A DNA stretch of 64,000 nucleotides from Gammaproteobacteria bacterium (GTDB lineage Bacteria > Pseudomonadota > Gammaproteobacteria > Acidiferrobacterales > Sulfurifustaceae), in NCBI GenBank assembly GCA_004298065.1, contig SCRL01000034.1, positions 1 to 64,000 of the forward strand. Direction: 5' to 3'. Each line of letters opens with the position of its first letter. Position 1 is the first letter of the stretch. Below are positions 1 through 9,052 of the stretch, piece after piece. The translations under genes and the position numbers were made by a program. A model generated the notes under the pieces. The model saw nothing but the letters and a program-made list of their open reading frames with translations, was not told the DNA's origin and ran no database searches.

Positions 1-1038
1 CCGAAGCAGCCAGGCCCCCGCGTCGTCCACAACGGGACTGCCCATGCCCGACAGGCACGCAAGCCCTACGCTGACGGTAATTTTCTGTGGCCGGGATGCA
101 CCCTCGCCCAAAGTGGCCTCTTCGACCAGCGCCCGTAGCCGCTCCGCAATCAGGAACCCCTGGTCTTCGGTGGTATCCGGCAATAACAGGACAAATTCCT
201 CGCCGCCGTAGCGCGCCAGCACGTCCGATCCGCGTAGTTCCTTTCCAAGCAGGCGGGCTACGCCTTGCAGGATGCGGTCTCCCGTGTGATGACCATGCTG
301 GTCGTTAATCCGCTTGAAGTGGTCGACGTCCACCAGCATGCCGACCAACGAGTTACCAGGCCGCCGGGCCCAGCGGTCCAGCTCCTCGTGCAGCCGACGC
401 TCGAAGAAACGGCGGTTATAAAGCCCGGTGAGCGGATCCGTCAGGCCGTCGATTTTCAGGCGCTCATGAATGACGGCGTTATCGATGCACATCGCCGCCA
501 CCGCGGCGAGATGCTCGAGCAAATCGGTCCCCGTGTCCGCGCGGAAATGCCCCGGATCGCGGCTCGCCTGATTAAGGCAACCGATCAGCTCACCGCGCAG
601 CACCAGGGGCGCGAGCGCCATGGATTTCAGCATCTCGCCTGCGGTCGGGAAAAGCAGTTGGCGTATTGCATCTTCTATCGGCCCCAGGCGCGGCTGCCGG
701 GGCAACGGGAACAACGAGGCAAGCGCCTCGGCCGAGATCGACAACAACACCGGCGAAGGCTGGATATCGCCCTCCGTATCGAAATGACGAGCAAGCTCAA
801 GATCGGGATCGACGCATGCAAGCGTCACGCTATCGACGTTTGGAAACAGACGCGGAATGTCGCGGACGAGATTACTGACCAGCTCACGCAGGGATTGCGC
901 GCCCAACATCCCCAGTTCGACTTGTCGGAACCCGTTCCAGATCCGTTCGTTTTCACGGATCTGGCGCTTCAACGCCTGCAGGTCGAAAGCCGGCCCGTCA
1001 TTTCGAGTGCGAGAATCGCTCCGGCGATCGGCAGGCAT
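1..1038 (-). CDS. Diguanylate cyclase with N-terminal GAF-like domain (C-terminus cut by window edge)
   Basis: This gene reads leftward and runs off the window, so its stop codon is missing. The ATG at 1038 lies 18 bases after the dsbC stop. About 190 N-terminal residues resemble a GAF/DUF484-type sensor. They are followed by a GGDEF domain with DPLTGLYNRRFF, a DVDHFKRIND metal and substrate segment, and an intact active-site loop YGGEEF at bases 196-210. No signal peptide or membrane segment is visible, so the protein is probably cytosolic. It should make cyclic di-GMP from GTP. The input signal is unknown. Confidence in the GGDEF part is high and in the N-terminal domain moderate. Confidence 0.85.
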   Translation of the reverse strand, partial: MPADRRSDSRTRNDGPAFDLQALKRQIRENERIWNGFRQVELGMLGAQSLRELVSNLVRDIPRLFPNVDSVTLACVDPDLELARHFDTEGDIQPSPVLLSISAEALASLFPLPRQPRLGPIEDAIRQLLFPTAGEMLKSMALAPLVLRGELIGCLNQASRDPGHFRADTGTDLLEHLAAVAAMCIDNAVIHERLKIDGLTDPLTGLYNRRFFERRLHEELDRWARRPGNSLVGMLVDVDHFKRINDQHGHHTGDRILQGVARLLGKELRGSDVLARYGGEEFVLLLPDTTEDQGFLIAERLRALVEEATLGEGASRPQKITVSVGLACLSGMGSPVVDDAGAWLLR

Positions 1039-1055
1039 GCGTTCGGGATAAAGAC

Positions 1056-1784
1056 TCAGGGTGTCGCGGTCGCGCCATTTCGCCCACGAACAATGGCCGT
1101 GAGTTGCGCGGCCGGGACGTAGCCCGGAATTTTCTTGCCGTTCTCGAGGAATATCGTAGGCGTGCCATTGATGTCGAGCCGTTCACCAAGACGGTAATGA
1201 TTGTCCACCGGGTTGGCGCAGGTTTTGAGATCGAGCTGGCCGCCGCTTTTGGCGATACCAATGGCCTTGACGCGATCGGACGCGCACCAGACGGCAACGG
1301 AACGGCGCCAGGTTTCGGAATCCTTGCCGGCGCGTGGATACAGGAGATAACGAACCTTGATCCCGTTACGATTGAGTTCCGGCACATCCTGATGCAGGCG
1401 CGCGCAATAGGGGCAATCCACATCGGTGAACACTGTGATAGTGGAACGCGTTTCCTTGGGGGCGATCACGATCATATCCTTCTCGCTGATTTCGCCGATG
1501 AGGCGCTTGGCAAGCGCCTGTCGCGCGTTCTCGGTCAGGTTGGTGCGGCTTTTGACATCGACAATATCGCCCAGAAAGAGATGCTTGCCGTCGGCGCTGA
1601 CGTAATAGACCTTGGCGTCGAGCACCAGCTCGTAGAAGCCCGGCAGCGGTGCCGGTCGCAGCTCTCCCCGCGCCGCCTCGGGAAAGGTTTTAGCCAGATT
1701 ACTCCGCAGGCTATCGATGTCCGTATCCGCCCATGCAAACGAGCCTGTCAACAACATCAACAAAAGAACCGAACCGCGCTTCAT
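1056..1784 (-). CDS. dsbC: Periplasmic thiol:disulfide isomerase DsbC
   Basis: The 242-residue product begins with a Sec signal peptide (KRGSVLLLMLLTGSFAWA) and then has the small N-terminal dimerisation domain of DsbC. The thioredoxin-fold catalytic domain carries the motif FTDVDCPYCARLH, with the CPYC redox pair. A second cysteine pair (VAVWCASD and LKTCANP) and a cis-proline loop (INGTPTIF) also match the DsbC/DsbG family. Length is typical. It should reshuffle wrong disulfides in periplasmic proteins. It sits between ppsA and a GGDEF gene on the same strand, with no obvious functional link to either. DsbG is the alternative name, but the CPYC motif and length favour DsbC. Confidence 0.9.
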   Translation of the reverse strand: MKRGSVLLLMLLTGSFAWADTDIDSLRSNLAKTFPEAARGELRPAPLPGFYELVLDAKVYYVSADGKHLFLGDIVDVKSRTNLTENARQALAKRLIGEISEKDMIVIAPKETRSTITVFTDVDCPYCARLHQDVPELNRNGIKVRYLLYPRAGKDSETWRRSVAVWCASDRVKAIGIAKSGGQLDLKTCANPVDNHYRLGERLDINGTPTIFLENGKKIPGYVPAAQLTAIVRGRNGATATP

Positions 1785-1850
1785 GCAACACCTGTGAATT
1801 CAAAGACAGGGAACGAATCATACCGGTCACTATAGGGGCTGGCCATGCCG

Positions 1851-4244
1851 TCAGTCTCCCGCCAGTCGGCGCTCGGCGTCGAGCACCACGCGCGTCATGC
1901 GCACGACACTGTCCGGATTGAGCGAAATCGAGCCGATACCCTGACGCACCAGCCACTCCGTGATTTCCGGATAGTCCGAAGGCGCCTGCCCGCAGATGCC
2001 GACATACTTGCCTTGGGCGCGCGCCGCGCGGATGGCCAGTTCCATGAGCTTCGAAACCGCCGGATTGCGTTCATCGAAGCCGGCGAGCAGGCCTGAGTCC
2101 CGGTCGACCCCGAGCGTCAGCTGGGTCAGGTCGTTCGAGCCGATGGAAAATCCGTCTACCTGTTCCAGAAACTCGTCTGCCAGCAACGCGTTTGCCGGGA
2201 TTTCGCACATGAGATAGATCTTAAGCCCCTGCTTGTCGCGCTCCAGACCGTTGGCCCGCATCTGCGCCAGCACGCGCTTCACTTCCTCCACGCTGCGTGC
2301 GAACGGAATCATGATGGCCACGTTCTCCAGCCCCATGTCCTCGCGCACGCACTTCAGCGCCGCGCACTCGAGCGCGAAGCTCTCGCGGAACGATTCGGCG
2401 TAGTAGCGCGAGGCGCCGCGCAGGCCGAGCATCGGGTTTTCCTCTTTTGGCTCGAAGTACGCGCCGCCGTAAAGCTGGGCGTATTCGTTCGACTTGAAAT
2501 CGCTCAGGCGCACGATCACCGGCTTGGGGTAAAACGCCGCGGCGATTGTGCCCACGCCTTCTGCCAAGCGACGCACGAAATAATCCCGCCGGTCGCCATA
2601 GCCCGCGGTCAATCGGTCGACATGTGCGCGCTCCGCCGTGTCGAGGCGGTCGTATTCGAGCAGCGCACGCGGGTGGACCTGAATCGAGCGGCCGATGATG
2701 AACTCCAGACGCGCGAGCCCCACCCCATCGTTCGGCAGGAACGAATGCTCGAAGGCCTCTTCGGGGTTGCCGATGTTCATCATGATGTGTGTGCGTGGGC
2801 GGGCGCTGTCATCGATGGAAATGGTATCGACACGCACGGGAAGTTTGCCCTCGTAAACCCGTCCGGTATCGCCTTCCGCGCAACTGATCGTGACCGGAAT
2901 TCCGCTCGCAACCGCTTGCGTGGCATCGCCGCACCCGACCACGGCGGGAATGCCCAGCTCGCGCGCCACGATGGCGGCGTGACAGGTGCGTCCGCCGCGG
3001 TTGGTGACGATCGCCGAGGCGATTTTCATGACCGGCTCCCAATCCGGATCGGTCATGTCGGTAACGAGCACCTCGCCCGGCTTCAGCTGATTCATTTGTG
3101 AAACGTTGGCAATGAACCGGCTGTTGCCCGTCGCGATCTTGCGTCCGACGCTCATGCCGCTTGCCAACACCTTGCCGCGTTTCTCGAGCGCATAGACCTC
3201 ATAGCGGCTTCGGCTTTCGCGCGAGCGCACGGTTTCCGGCCTCGCCTGCAACACGAAAAGTTCGCCCGTCACACCGTCCTTGGCCCATTCGATGTCGAGC
3301 GGCATGGAACGCCCGGCGACGCCGGAATAGTGCTGCTCGATGCTGACGGCATAACGCGCGAGTCCTAATACGTCGTCGTCGGCGAGGCAAAAGCGCCGCC
3401 GGTCCGCCTCCGGCACGTCGACGTTCTGCGTAACCCCTTCCTTGCCGGGGGCGTACACCATCTTGATCGCCTTTCCGCCCAGATGACGTTTGAGGATGGG
3501 TCGGTGGCCGGAAGCGAGCGTCGGCTTGAAGACATAAAACTCATCCGGGTTGACCGCGCCCTGCACCACGTTTTCGCCGAGACCCCAGGCGGCATTGATC
3601 ATCACCACGTCGCGAAACCCGGTCTCGGTGTCGAGCGTGAACATCACGCCCGAGGCGCCGACATCGGCGCGCACCATTTTCTGCACGCCGATCGACAACG
3701 CAACCTTGTCGTGGGCGAACCCGTGGTGCGTGCGATAGGAGATGGCGCGGTCGTTGAACAACGAGGCATACACGCGCCGGCAGGAAGCCAGCAAGGCATC
3801 GACGCCGCGGACATTGAGGTAAGTATCCTGCTGGCCGGCGAAGGACGCCGTCGGCAGGTCTTCCGCCGTGGCGGAGCTGCGTACCGCCACGTCCGGATTC
3901 AAGCCGTAGATTTTTCCGAGCGCGGCGTAGGCAGCGGCAATCTCCTGCGCAAGCGCCGGGGGGATTTCGCTTTCCTCTATCCACCCGCGGATGCGGGCGC
4001 CGACCTGCTCAAGCTGGCTGAGATCCCCGACATCCAGGCCGGTTAAAGCCTCATGAATTTTGTCAGTAAGACGGTTGTGATCCAGAAAGTCGTGGTAAGC
4101 CGCCACCGTCGTTGCGAAACCGCCAGGAACCCGTACGCCTGCCTTGTCGAGGTGACGCACCATTTCACCGAGCGAGGCATTTTTGCCCCCCACCAGCGGT
4201 AAATCCTGCAGGCCAACCTCAGTAAAGTTCTTTATAAATTTCAT
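1851..4244 (-). CDS. ppsA: Phosphoenolpyruvate synthase
   Basis: The product of about 797 residues makes phosphoenolpyruvate from pyruvate and ATP, a gluconeogenic step. It has the N-terminal ATP-grasp-like PPDK domain (LVGGKNASLGEM), the central phosphohistidine domain (GGRTCHAAIVARELGIPAVVG), and the C-terminal TIM-barrel PEP-binding domain (GSNDLTQLTLGVDRDS). Length is normal. I chose the ATG at 4244; a TTG three codons upstream is also open but less likely. It is transcribed divergently from the GGDEF-EAL gene at 4368. No pyruvate-phosphate-dikinase regulatory protein gene, which often neighbours ppsA, is seen here. Confidence 0.96.
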   Translation of the reverse strand: MKFIKNFTEVGLQDLPLVGGKNASLGEMVRHLDKAGVRVPGGFATTVAAYHDFLDHNRLTDKIHEALTGLDVGDLSQLEQVGARIRGWIEESEIPPALAQEIAAAYAALGKIYGLNPDVAVRSSATAEDLPTASFAGQQDTYLNVRGVDALLASCRRVYASLFNDRAISYRTHHGFAHDKVALSIGVQKMVRADVGASGVMFTLDTETGFRDVVMINAAWGLGENVVQGAVNPDEFYVFKPTLASGHRPILKRHLGGKAIKMVYAPGKEGVTQNVDVPEADRRRFCLADDDVLGLARYAVSIEQHYSGVAGRSMPLDIEWAKDGVTGELFVLQARPETVRSRESRSRYEVYALEKRGKVLASGMSVGRKIATGNSRFIANVSQMNQLKPGEVLVTDMTDPDWEPVMKIASAIVTNRGGRTCHAAIVARELGIPAVVGCGDATQAVASGIPVTISCAEGDTGRVYEGKLPVRVDTISIDDSARPRTHIMMNIGNPEEAFEHSFLPNDGVGLARLEFIIGRSIQVHPRALLEYDRLDTAERAHVDRLTAGYGDRRDYFVRRLAEGVGTIAAAFYPKPVIVRLSDFKSNEYAQLYGGAYFEPKEENPMLGLRGASRYYAESFRESFALECAALKCVREDMGLENVAIMIPFARSVEEVKRVLAQMRANGLERDKQGLKIYLMCEIPANALLADEFLEQVDGFSIGSNDLTQLTLGVDRDSGLLAGFDERNPAVSKLMELAIRAARAQGKYVGICGQAPSDYPEITEWLVRQGIGSISLNPDSVVRMTRVVLDAERRLAGD

Positions 4245-4367
4245 GATAAACAATAAGTTATATAAACTTTGTCCCTGTATGGCCCTTTTCTTTAAGTTTC
4301 ATGAGTTTATGCCAGATCTAAGCAAGAAATTCCTTTTGCGAGGCATGTTTTATGCAATACAAAACGT

Positions 4368-7300
4368 ATGAAAAACAAGGTCAATAACGGGACAACGGCG
4401 TCAAACAGCACCGACGTTTCAACCGCAGCCGCCTTGCGCCCCGGGAACGTTATCACTTTTCTCGCCCGACTGCGGCTTAACAGCATCCGCGGTCGTTACC
4501 TCGCCGCCGCCATGCTGTTCCTCTTTTTGCTGCTGGGGGCCGGATGGTATGCCGAGCAGCGCGTGGAGCGGGTGACATATCAAGGCGAGAAACATCTCAG
4601 CGAACGCGCGCAAATTCGGGCGCTGCTGCGCGACCTGACCAACGACATCTGGAACGCAGACCGAATTCTCCAGGGTTATCTCCTGGTACCGGATGACAAT
4701 CTGCGGGCACGCCTCGGGAAACAATTTGATAGCTCGCTCGACGACGCCCGCAAACTCGCCTCGTTCGGATGGATTCAAGGCAACGACAGCTATCGGGAAC
4801 CGGCGGAGAAGTTGGTGCGTTCGCTCGCGCGACTGAAAAAGGAAACCGCGACGCTCGCCGACGTCCGTAGCAATCCGGAAAAACTGTATCCCGCGTTTCC
4901 GTTGATGATCACGCGCATGCTCCCCGCCTACACCGACTTTTACACCGCGGCCACGCTCGCCATGGACCATGCGCTGGAGGTCCAGAAGACATCGTCGCAG
5001 GGGGATGTCTACCGACAGTTTGCGGACGTACGTCACCGCACGACTCTGATGACTAGTACATTTCGCAATTACGTGATCTACCGCTTCGGGATTTTTGGCG
5101 ATCCCGAAAAGACCATGCGGACACAATCGCATGACATGGGCTTGTATTTAAGCACTATCAACCAGCTGCTCAATGATCTGGCCGACCAGGACCGGCGCGG
5201 TCATCTCGACTTCGTACAGCAGGACTCGCTGGAAAAAATGCGCGAGTCCCATAAACAATGGGTGACAGCCTATCGCGATGTGTCCGCGATCATCACTTCC
5301 GAACGCTGGCGCACCGACACGCCGCTGTTGCGCGACAACATCGATCCGCTCTTCAACGAGGCATGGGATGCGTTGCGCGCGCTGGATGCCGGCGTCGAGG
5401 CCTATGCCGTCCAGGACCTCGCCGCCTTTGCCGGTATCGCCGACTCGCTTTCACGCTCCATCTGGTGGCTTGCCGCGGGCGGCATGCTCGTCGTCACCGC
5501 CGGTTTCCTGCTGTTCGAGCTTGCAATGCGCCGCCCCATCGCCAATGTCACGCGCGCGCTGCGCGCGGAGGCCGAAGGGCATGCTCCGGCCGCGATTCCC
5601 GCAACCACCGCCCAGGAAATACAGGATCTGGTGGTGGCTTTCGATCACATGCGCCATCAGGTCCATTCGCGCCAGGAACGCCTGCAGACGGTGCTCGACA
5701 ATGCCGGCGAGGGTATCATCACGTTCGATGCGCGCGGCATGATCCAGCAGTTCAACCGCGCGGCGGAAAAACTTTTCGGTTGGACGGAATCGGAAGTCGT
5801 CGGCGCCTATATCAGCCAGCTCGTTGCATCGGAACAATCCGAGAAACGCGAGGATTACCTGCAGCATTTCCTGCGGGCGGAGCTGCGACGGCTGATAAAT
5901 CGCGAGGGGGAAGTCACCGGACGTTACAAGGACGGCTCCACGTTCCCGATGGCGCTCAAGATCACGGAAATGAGCCTGGAAGGCAAAACCCTGTACATCG
6001 GCATGGTCTCCGACATCAGCGAACGCAAGGCCATGCTCCAGCACCTCAAGGACATGGCGGAGCACGACGGTCTCACGGGACTCTATAACCGCACCTTTTT
6101 CCAGGAAGAACTGGAACGCGTGGTCGAACGCGTCCAGCGCGACCCGGGCCAGTGCGCGGCGCTGCTGTACATCGATCTGGACAATTTCAAGTACGTCAAC
6201 GACACCCTCGGCCACGCCGCTGGCGACCGGGTGCTGCTCGAAATCTCCTCGATCCTGCACAAGCGCCTGCGCAAGACCGACATGCTCGCGCGCCTCGGCG
6301 GCGACGAGTTCGCGGTATTGCTGTACAACGCGCGCCACGACGTCGCGGCGCAGGCGGCCGAGGCGCTGCGCCAGCGTCTTGCCGAATACGCCTTTCGCGA
6401 GCGCGGCGAGGCCGTGGATATCGGTTGCTCCATCGGCGTCACCCTGGTGACCGGCGAGTCGAAATCGGCCGAAGAGGCGCTGTCCCAGGCCGACCTCGCC
6501 TGCTACCTCGCCAAGCGCGGCGGACGCAACCGCGTGCACATGTTCGATCCCGCCGACGCCACCAACGCCGAAACCATGTCGCTCGATATGGGCTGGTCGC
6601 GCCGCATCAAGGAAGCCATCGAGCACAGCCGTTTCGCCCTGGCCTGCCAGCCGATCGTCAACACGCGCTCGGGCGTCATCGAATCCTTCGAGGTGCTGAT
6701 CCGGATGCGCGATGAGGATGGCGCCACCATCATGCCGGGCGGTTTCCTGCCGGCAGCCGACCGTTTCGGGCTTTCGACTGACATAGACAAATGGGTGATC
6801 GTACACGCCATTGAAGCGCTCGCCTCGCAACGCGCCGTTCTCCCCCAGCTGCGCTACTCGATCAACCTTACCGGCTCCACGCTCGGGGATTTACGGGTTT
6901 GCAACCTGATCCAGGAACAACTACGCCGCCACCAGCTCGACCCGGCGGCGCTCACGTTCGAGGTTACCGAAACCGTGGCGATCGCGGATATTCCCGTGGC
7001 CGAGGCATTTCTCTCCCGGTTGCAGGCTATCGGCTGCAAGACGGCGCTCGACGATTTCGGCTCGGGCATGGCCTCGTTCGCCTATCTCAAGGACCTGCCG
7101 GTCGATATCGTCAAGATCGACGGCCGGTTCGTGCGCAACGTCGCTTCCAATACCATCGACCAGGCCATGGTCAAGGCGATGAACGACATCGCCCACGCCC
7201 TCTGCAAGCAGACCGTGGGTGAATTCGTCGAGAGCGAGGAATGCCTGAAGACGCTGACGGAGATCGGCGTCGATTATGCCCAGGGGTATTTTCTCGGGCG

Positions 7301-7388
7301 GCCGGATATCACCTACCCCTGTGAAGCGATCGCCGAAAAGCTCGGGGTGGACGGCCTGTGCCTCCTGCCTCCTGCGCGATTGAATTGA
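4368..7388 (+). CDS. Membrane PAS-GGDEF-EAL cyclic-di-GMP protein
   Basis: The 1006-residue protein has a transmembrane helix near residues 45-62, a periplasmic helical sensor region, a second helix near 365-385, and then HAMP-like, PAS (about 440-560), GGDEF and EAL domains. The cyclase loop ARLGGDEFAVLL is intact. In the phosphodiesterase domain the signature EAL reads EVL (SFEVLIR). The other usual residues are present: NLTG, FEVTET, LDDFGSG, VKIDGRF, VGEFVES and YAQGYFLGRP. Both activities are therefore possible, with hydrolysis likely retained because the metal-binding Glu is kept. It is expected to sense something periplasmic and tune cyclic di-GMP. The ATG is preceded by a 123-base divergent spacer shared with ppsA. 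Confidence 0.93.
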   Translation: MKNKVNNGTTASNSTDVSTAAALRPGNVITFLARLRLNSIRGRYLAAAMLFLFLLLGAGWYAEQRVERVTYQGEKHLSERAQIRALLRDLTNDIWNADRILQGYLLVPDDNLRARLGKQFDSSLDDARKLASFGWIQGNDSYREPAEKLVRSLARLKKETATLADVRSNPEKLYPAFPLMITRMLPAYTDFYTAATLAMDHALEVQKTSSQGDVYRQFADVRHRTTLMTSTFRNYVIYRFGIFGDPEKTMRTQSHDMGLYLSTINQLLNDLADQDRRGHLDFVQQDSLEKMRESHKQWVTAYRDVSAIITSERWRTDTPLLRDNIDPLFNEAWDALRALDAGVEAYAVQDLAAFAGIADSLSRSIWWLAAGGMLVVTAGFLLFELAMRRPIANVTRALRAEAEGHAPAAIPATTAQEIQDLVVAFDHMRHQVHSRQERLQTVLDNAGEGIITFDARGMIQQFNRAAEKLFGWTESEVVGAYISQLVASEQSEKREDYLQHFLRAELRRLINREGEVTGRYKDGSTFPMALKITEMSLEGKTLYIGMVSDISERKAMLQHLKDMAEHDGLTGLYNRTFFQEELERVVERVQRDPGQCAALLYIDLDNFKYVNDTLGHAAGDRVLLEISSILHKRLRKTDMLARLGGDEFAVLLYNARHDVAAQAAEALRQRLAEYAFRERGEAVDIGCSIGVTLVTGESKSAEEALSQADLACYLAKRGGRNRVHMFDPADATNAETMSLDMGWSRRIKEAIEHSRFALACQPIVNTRSGVIESFEVLIRMRDEDGATIMPGGFLPAADRFGLSTDIDKWVIVHAIEALASQRAVLPQLRYSINLTGSTLGDLRVCNLIQEQLRRHQLDPAALTFEVTETVAIADIPVAEAFLSRLQAIGCKTALDDFGSGMASFAYLKDLPVDIVKIDGRFVRNVASNTIDQAMVKAMNDIAHALCKQTVGEFVESEECLKTLTEIGVDYAQGYFLGRPDITYPCEAIAEKLGVDGLCLLPPARLN

Positions 7389-7398
7389 TCCCGATCCC

Positions 7399-8082
7399 TT
7401 ATTTCTTGGTTTCGGCGGCCGGCTCGCTTTCCACCGGCAATCCAGCCGCGCGCCATTCGGGAAAACCGTCTTCCATGCGTCGCGCCTGGTATCCCTTCTC
7501 GCGCAAACGCGCCACGGCGTCGTAGGCAAGCACGCAATACGGCCCGCGGCAGTAGGCCACGACCTCCTGCCCGCGCGGCAAATCCTGCAGCCGCTGTTCC
7601 AGCTCCCTGAGCGGGATATTCACCGCCCCCGGGACGTGGCCGGCGGCGTACTCCTCCGTCGGCCGTACATCCACCACCGTGACCAGCCCGTCCCGTGCCC
7701 GTGTCAGCAACTCCGGCCGCGGGATCGGCTCTAATCCATCACGGTTATCGAAATAACGGTGCAGCAACCGAGTCAGCTCGGCTCCGTGCGCCTCGGCCAC
7801 CCTGCGCAGCGCGGCCGTGAGCATGACGACGCCATCATCCGACACACGGTAATGTACATAGAGCCCTTTCTTGCGGGCGACGACCAAGCCGGCCTGGCGC
7901 AGCAGCTGGAGGTGACGCGAGGTGTTCGCCACGGTCAGGCCCGCGAGCTTGGCCAAGGCCTCCACGGTGCGCTCGCCCTGCGCCAGGTATTCGAGCAGTT
8001 CGAGGCGACGACCGTGGCTGATGGCCTTGCCGATGGCCGCCAATTGGTCGTAGAGCTGGTGTTTGTAATTTGTGCTTGACAT
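7399..8082 (-). CDS. ArsR-family regulator fused to a rhodanese domain
   Basis: The 227-residue protein joins an ArsR/SmtB winged helix-turn-helix (about residues 8-95; LAGLTVANTSRHLQLLRQAGLV) to a C-terminal rhodanese domain with the active loop YCRGPYC. I chose the ATG at 8082, preceded by AAAGAG, over an upstream in-frame codon. The N-terminal half lacks the metal-binding cysteine cluster of classical ArsR. Sensing by the rhodanese cysteine (sulfane sulfur or persulfide) is my inference, by analogy with the sulfide-responsive BigR/SqrR regulators. A paralogue lies at 28195-28863. It is divergent from the desaturase and TVP38-rhodanese pair, which it probably controls together with itself. 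Confidence 0.9.
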   Translation of the reverse strand: MSSTNYKHQLYDQLAAIGKAISHGRRLELLEYLAQGERTVEALAKLAGLTVANTSRHLQLLRQAGLVVARKKGLYVHYRVSDDGVVMLTAALRRVAEAHGAELTRLLHRYFDNRDGLEPIPRPELLTRARDGLVTVVDVRPTEEYAAGHVPGAVNIPLRELEQRLQDLPRGQEVVAYCRGPYCVLAYDAVARLREKGYQARRMEDGFPEWRAAGLPVESEPAAETKK

Positions 8083-8093
8083 GACGCTCTTTC

Positions 8094-8126
8094 TGAATAA
8101 TATATTATTCAATTGAATTGTTGAAT
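8094..8126. promoter_or_regulatory. Overlapping palindromes, candidate ArsR-rhodanese operator
   Basis: The spacer between the divergent genes starting at 8082 and 8198 is very AT-rich. Bases 8094-8111 form a perfect 18-base palindrome (TGAATAATATATTATTCA). Bases 8107-8126 read ATTCAATTGAATTGTTGAAT. That second sequence matches the inverted repeat at 27275-27294 in the pattern ATTCAA-N2-GAAT-N2-TTGAAT. Shared sites beside two ArsR-rhodanese-linked promoters suggest a common operator. Binding is inferred, not shown. Confidence 0.6.
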
Positions 8127-8197
8127 AATATAACATTTATTATTTTTATCAACATCTTATAAATAATATATAAAACATACCCATAGGTGAGCCCGCC

Positions 8198-9052
8198 ATG
8201 ACAGATTACATCTTGAGCCACGAACCCGCCGTTCGGCTTGGTTTTTTCTTCAGCATCCTGGTGCTAATGGCGGTGTGGGAAATTCTCGCGCCACGGCGCA
8301 CCCTCACGGTATCGAAGACTTTGCGTTGGGTAAACAACCTCGGCATCGTCTTTCTCAACAGCGCCGTGCTGCGCGTCCTCTTCCCGGCTGCCGCCGTCGG
8401 CATGGCAGTGTTTGCACAAAGCCGGGGCTGGGGGTTTTTTAACTATTTCGATGCCCCTTTCTGGCTGGCAGTCCTGGTTTCGGTCACCTTCCTCGATTTT
8501 GCCATTTATCTCCAGCACGTCATGTTCCATGCCGTGCCCGCCCTGTGGCGGCTGCACCGAATGCACCACGCCGATCTGGACTTCGACGTGACCACCGGCG
8601 CCCGTTTCCACCCCATCGAAATCGTACTATCGATGCTGATCAAATTTGCCGTGATCGTGGTCCTCGGACCGCCGGCGGTCGCGGTCGTGATTTTCGAGGT
8701 ACTGCTCAACGCCACCGCCATGTTCAACCACAGCAACATCCGCATGCCGACCGCGCTGGACCGGGTCCTGCGACTGTTCGTCGTCACGCCGGACATGCAC
8801 CGCGTGCACCACTCGATCGAAGATCATGAGGCCAACAGCAATTTCGGCTTCAACCTGCCGTGGTGGGATCGCCTGTTCGGCACGTACAAGGCGCAACCGG
8901 ATGCCGGTCACGCAGACATGACCATCGGCATACGCGATTATCGTGCACCGAAGGATGTCGATCGCATCGACGGGATGCTCCTGCTGCCCTTCTACGGCAA
9001 GGTGAGCGGTTATGCCATCAACCGTCGGACCTGGGAGAGCAAGCGTGGATAA
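8198..9052 (+). CDS. Sterol desaturase / fatty acid hydroxylase superfamily membrane protein
   Basis: The 284-residue integral membrane protein has several hydrophobic helices and the clustered histidines of the diiron fatty acid hydroxylase superfamily: HVMFH, HRMHH, NHSNI and HRVHHS. These should hold a di-iron centre for hydroxylating or desaturating a lipid. The substrate cannot be told from sequence. It starts 116 bases from the divergent ArsR-rhodanese gene, and its end overlaps the next gene's GTG start by 8 bases. It is therefore probably co-transcribed with the TVP38-rhodanese gene and controlled by that regulator. Confidence 0.88.
   Translation: MTDYILSHEPAVRLGFFFSILVLMAVWEILAPRRTLTVSKTLRWVNNLGIVFLNSAVLRVLFPAAAVGMAVFAQSRGWGFFNYFDAPFWLAVLVSVTFLDFAIYLQHVMFHAVPALWRLHRMHHADLDFDVTTGARFHPIEIVLSMLIKFAVIVVLGPPAVAVVIFEVLLNATAMFNHSNIRMPTALDRVLRLFVVTPDMHRVHHSIEDHEANSNFGFNLPWWDRLFGTYKAQPDAGHADMTIGIRDYRAPKDVDRIDGMLLLPFYGKVSGYAINRRTWESKRG

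Noticed and set aside
5451-6830. 459-codon minus-strand frame opposite the GGDEF-EAL gene.
   Set aside because: Antisense shadow; the plus-strand protein has clear PAS, GGDEF and EAL motifs through this region.
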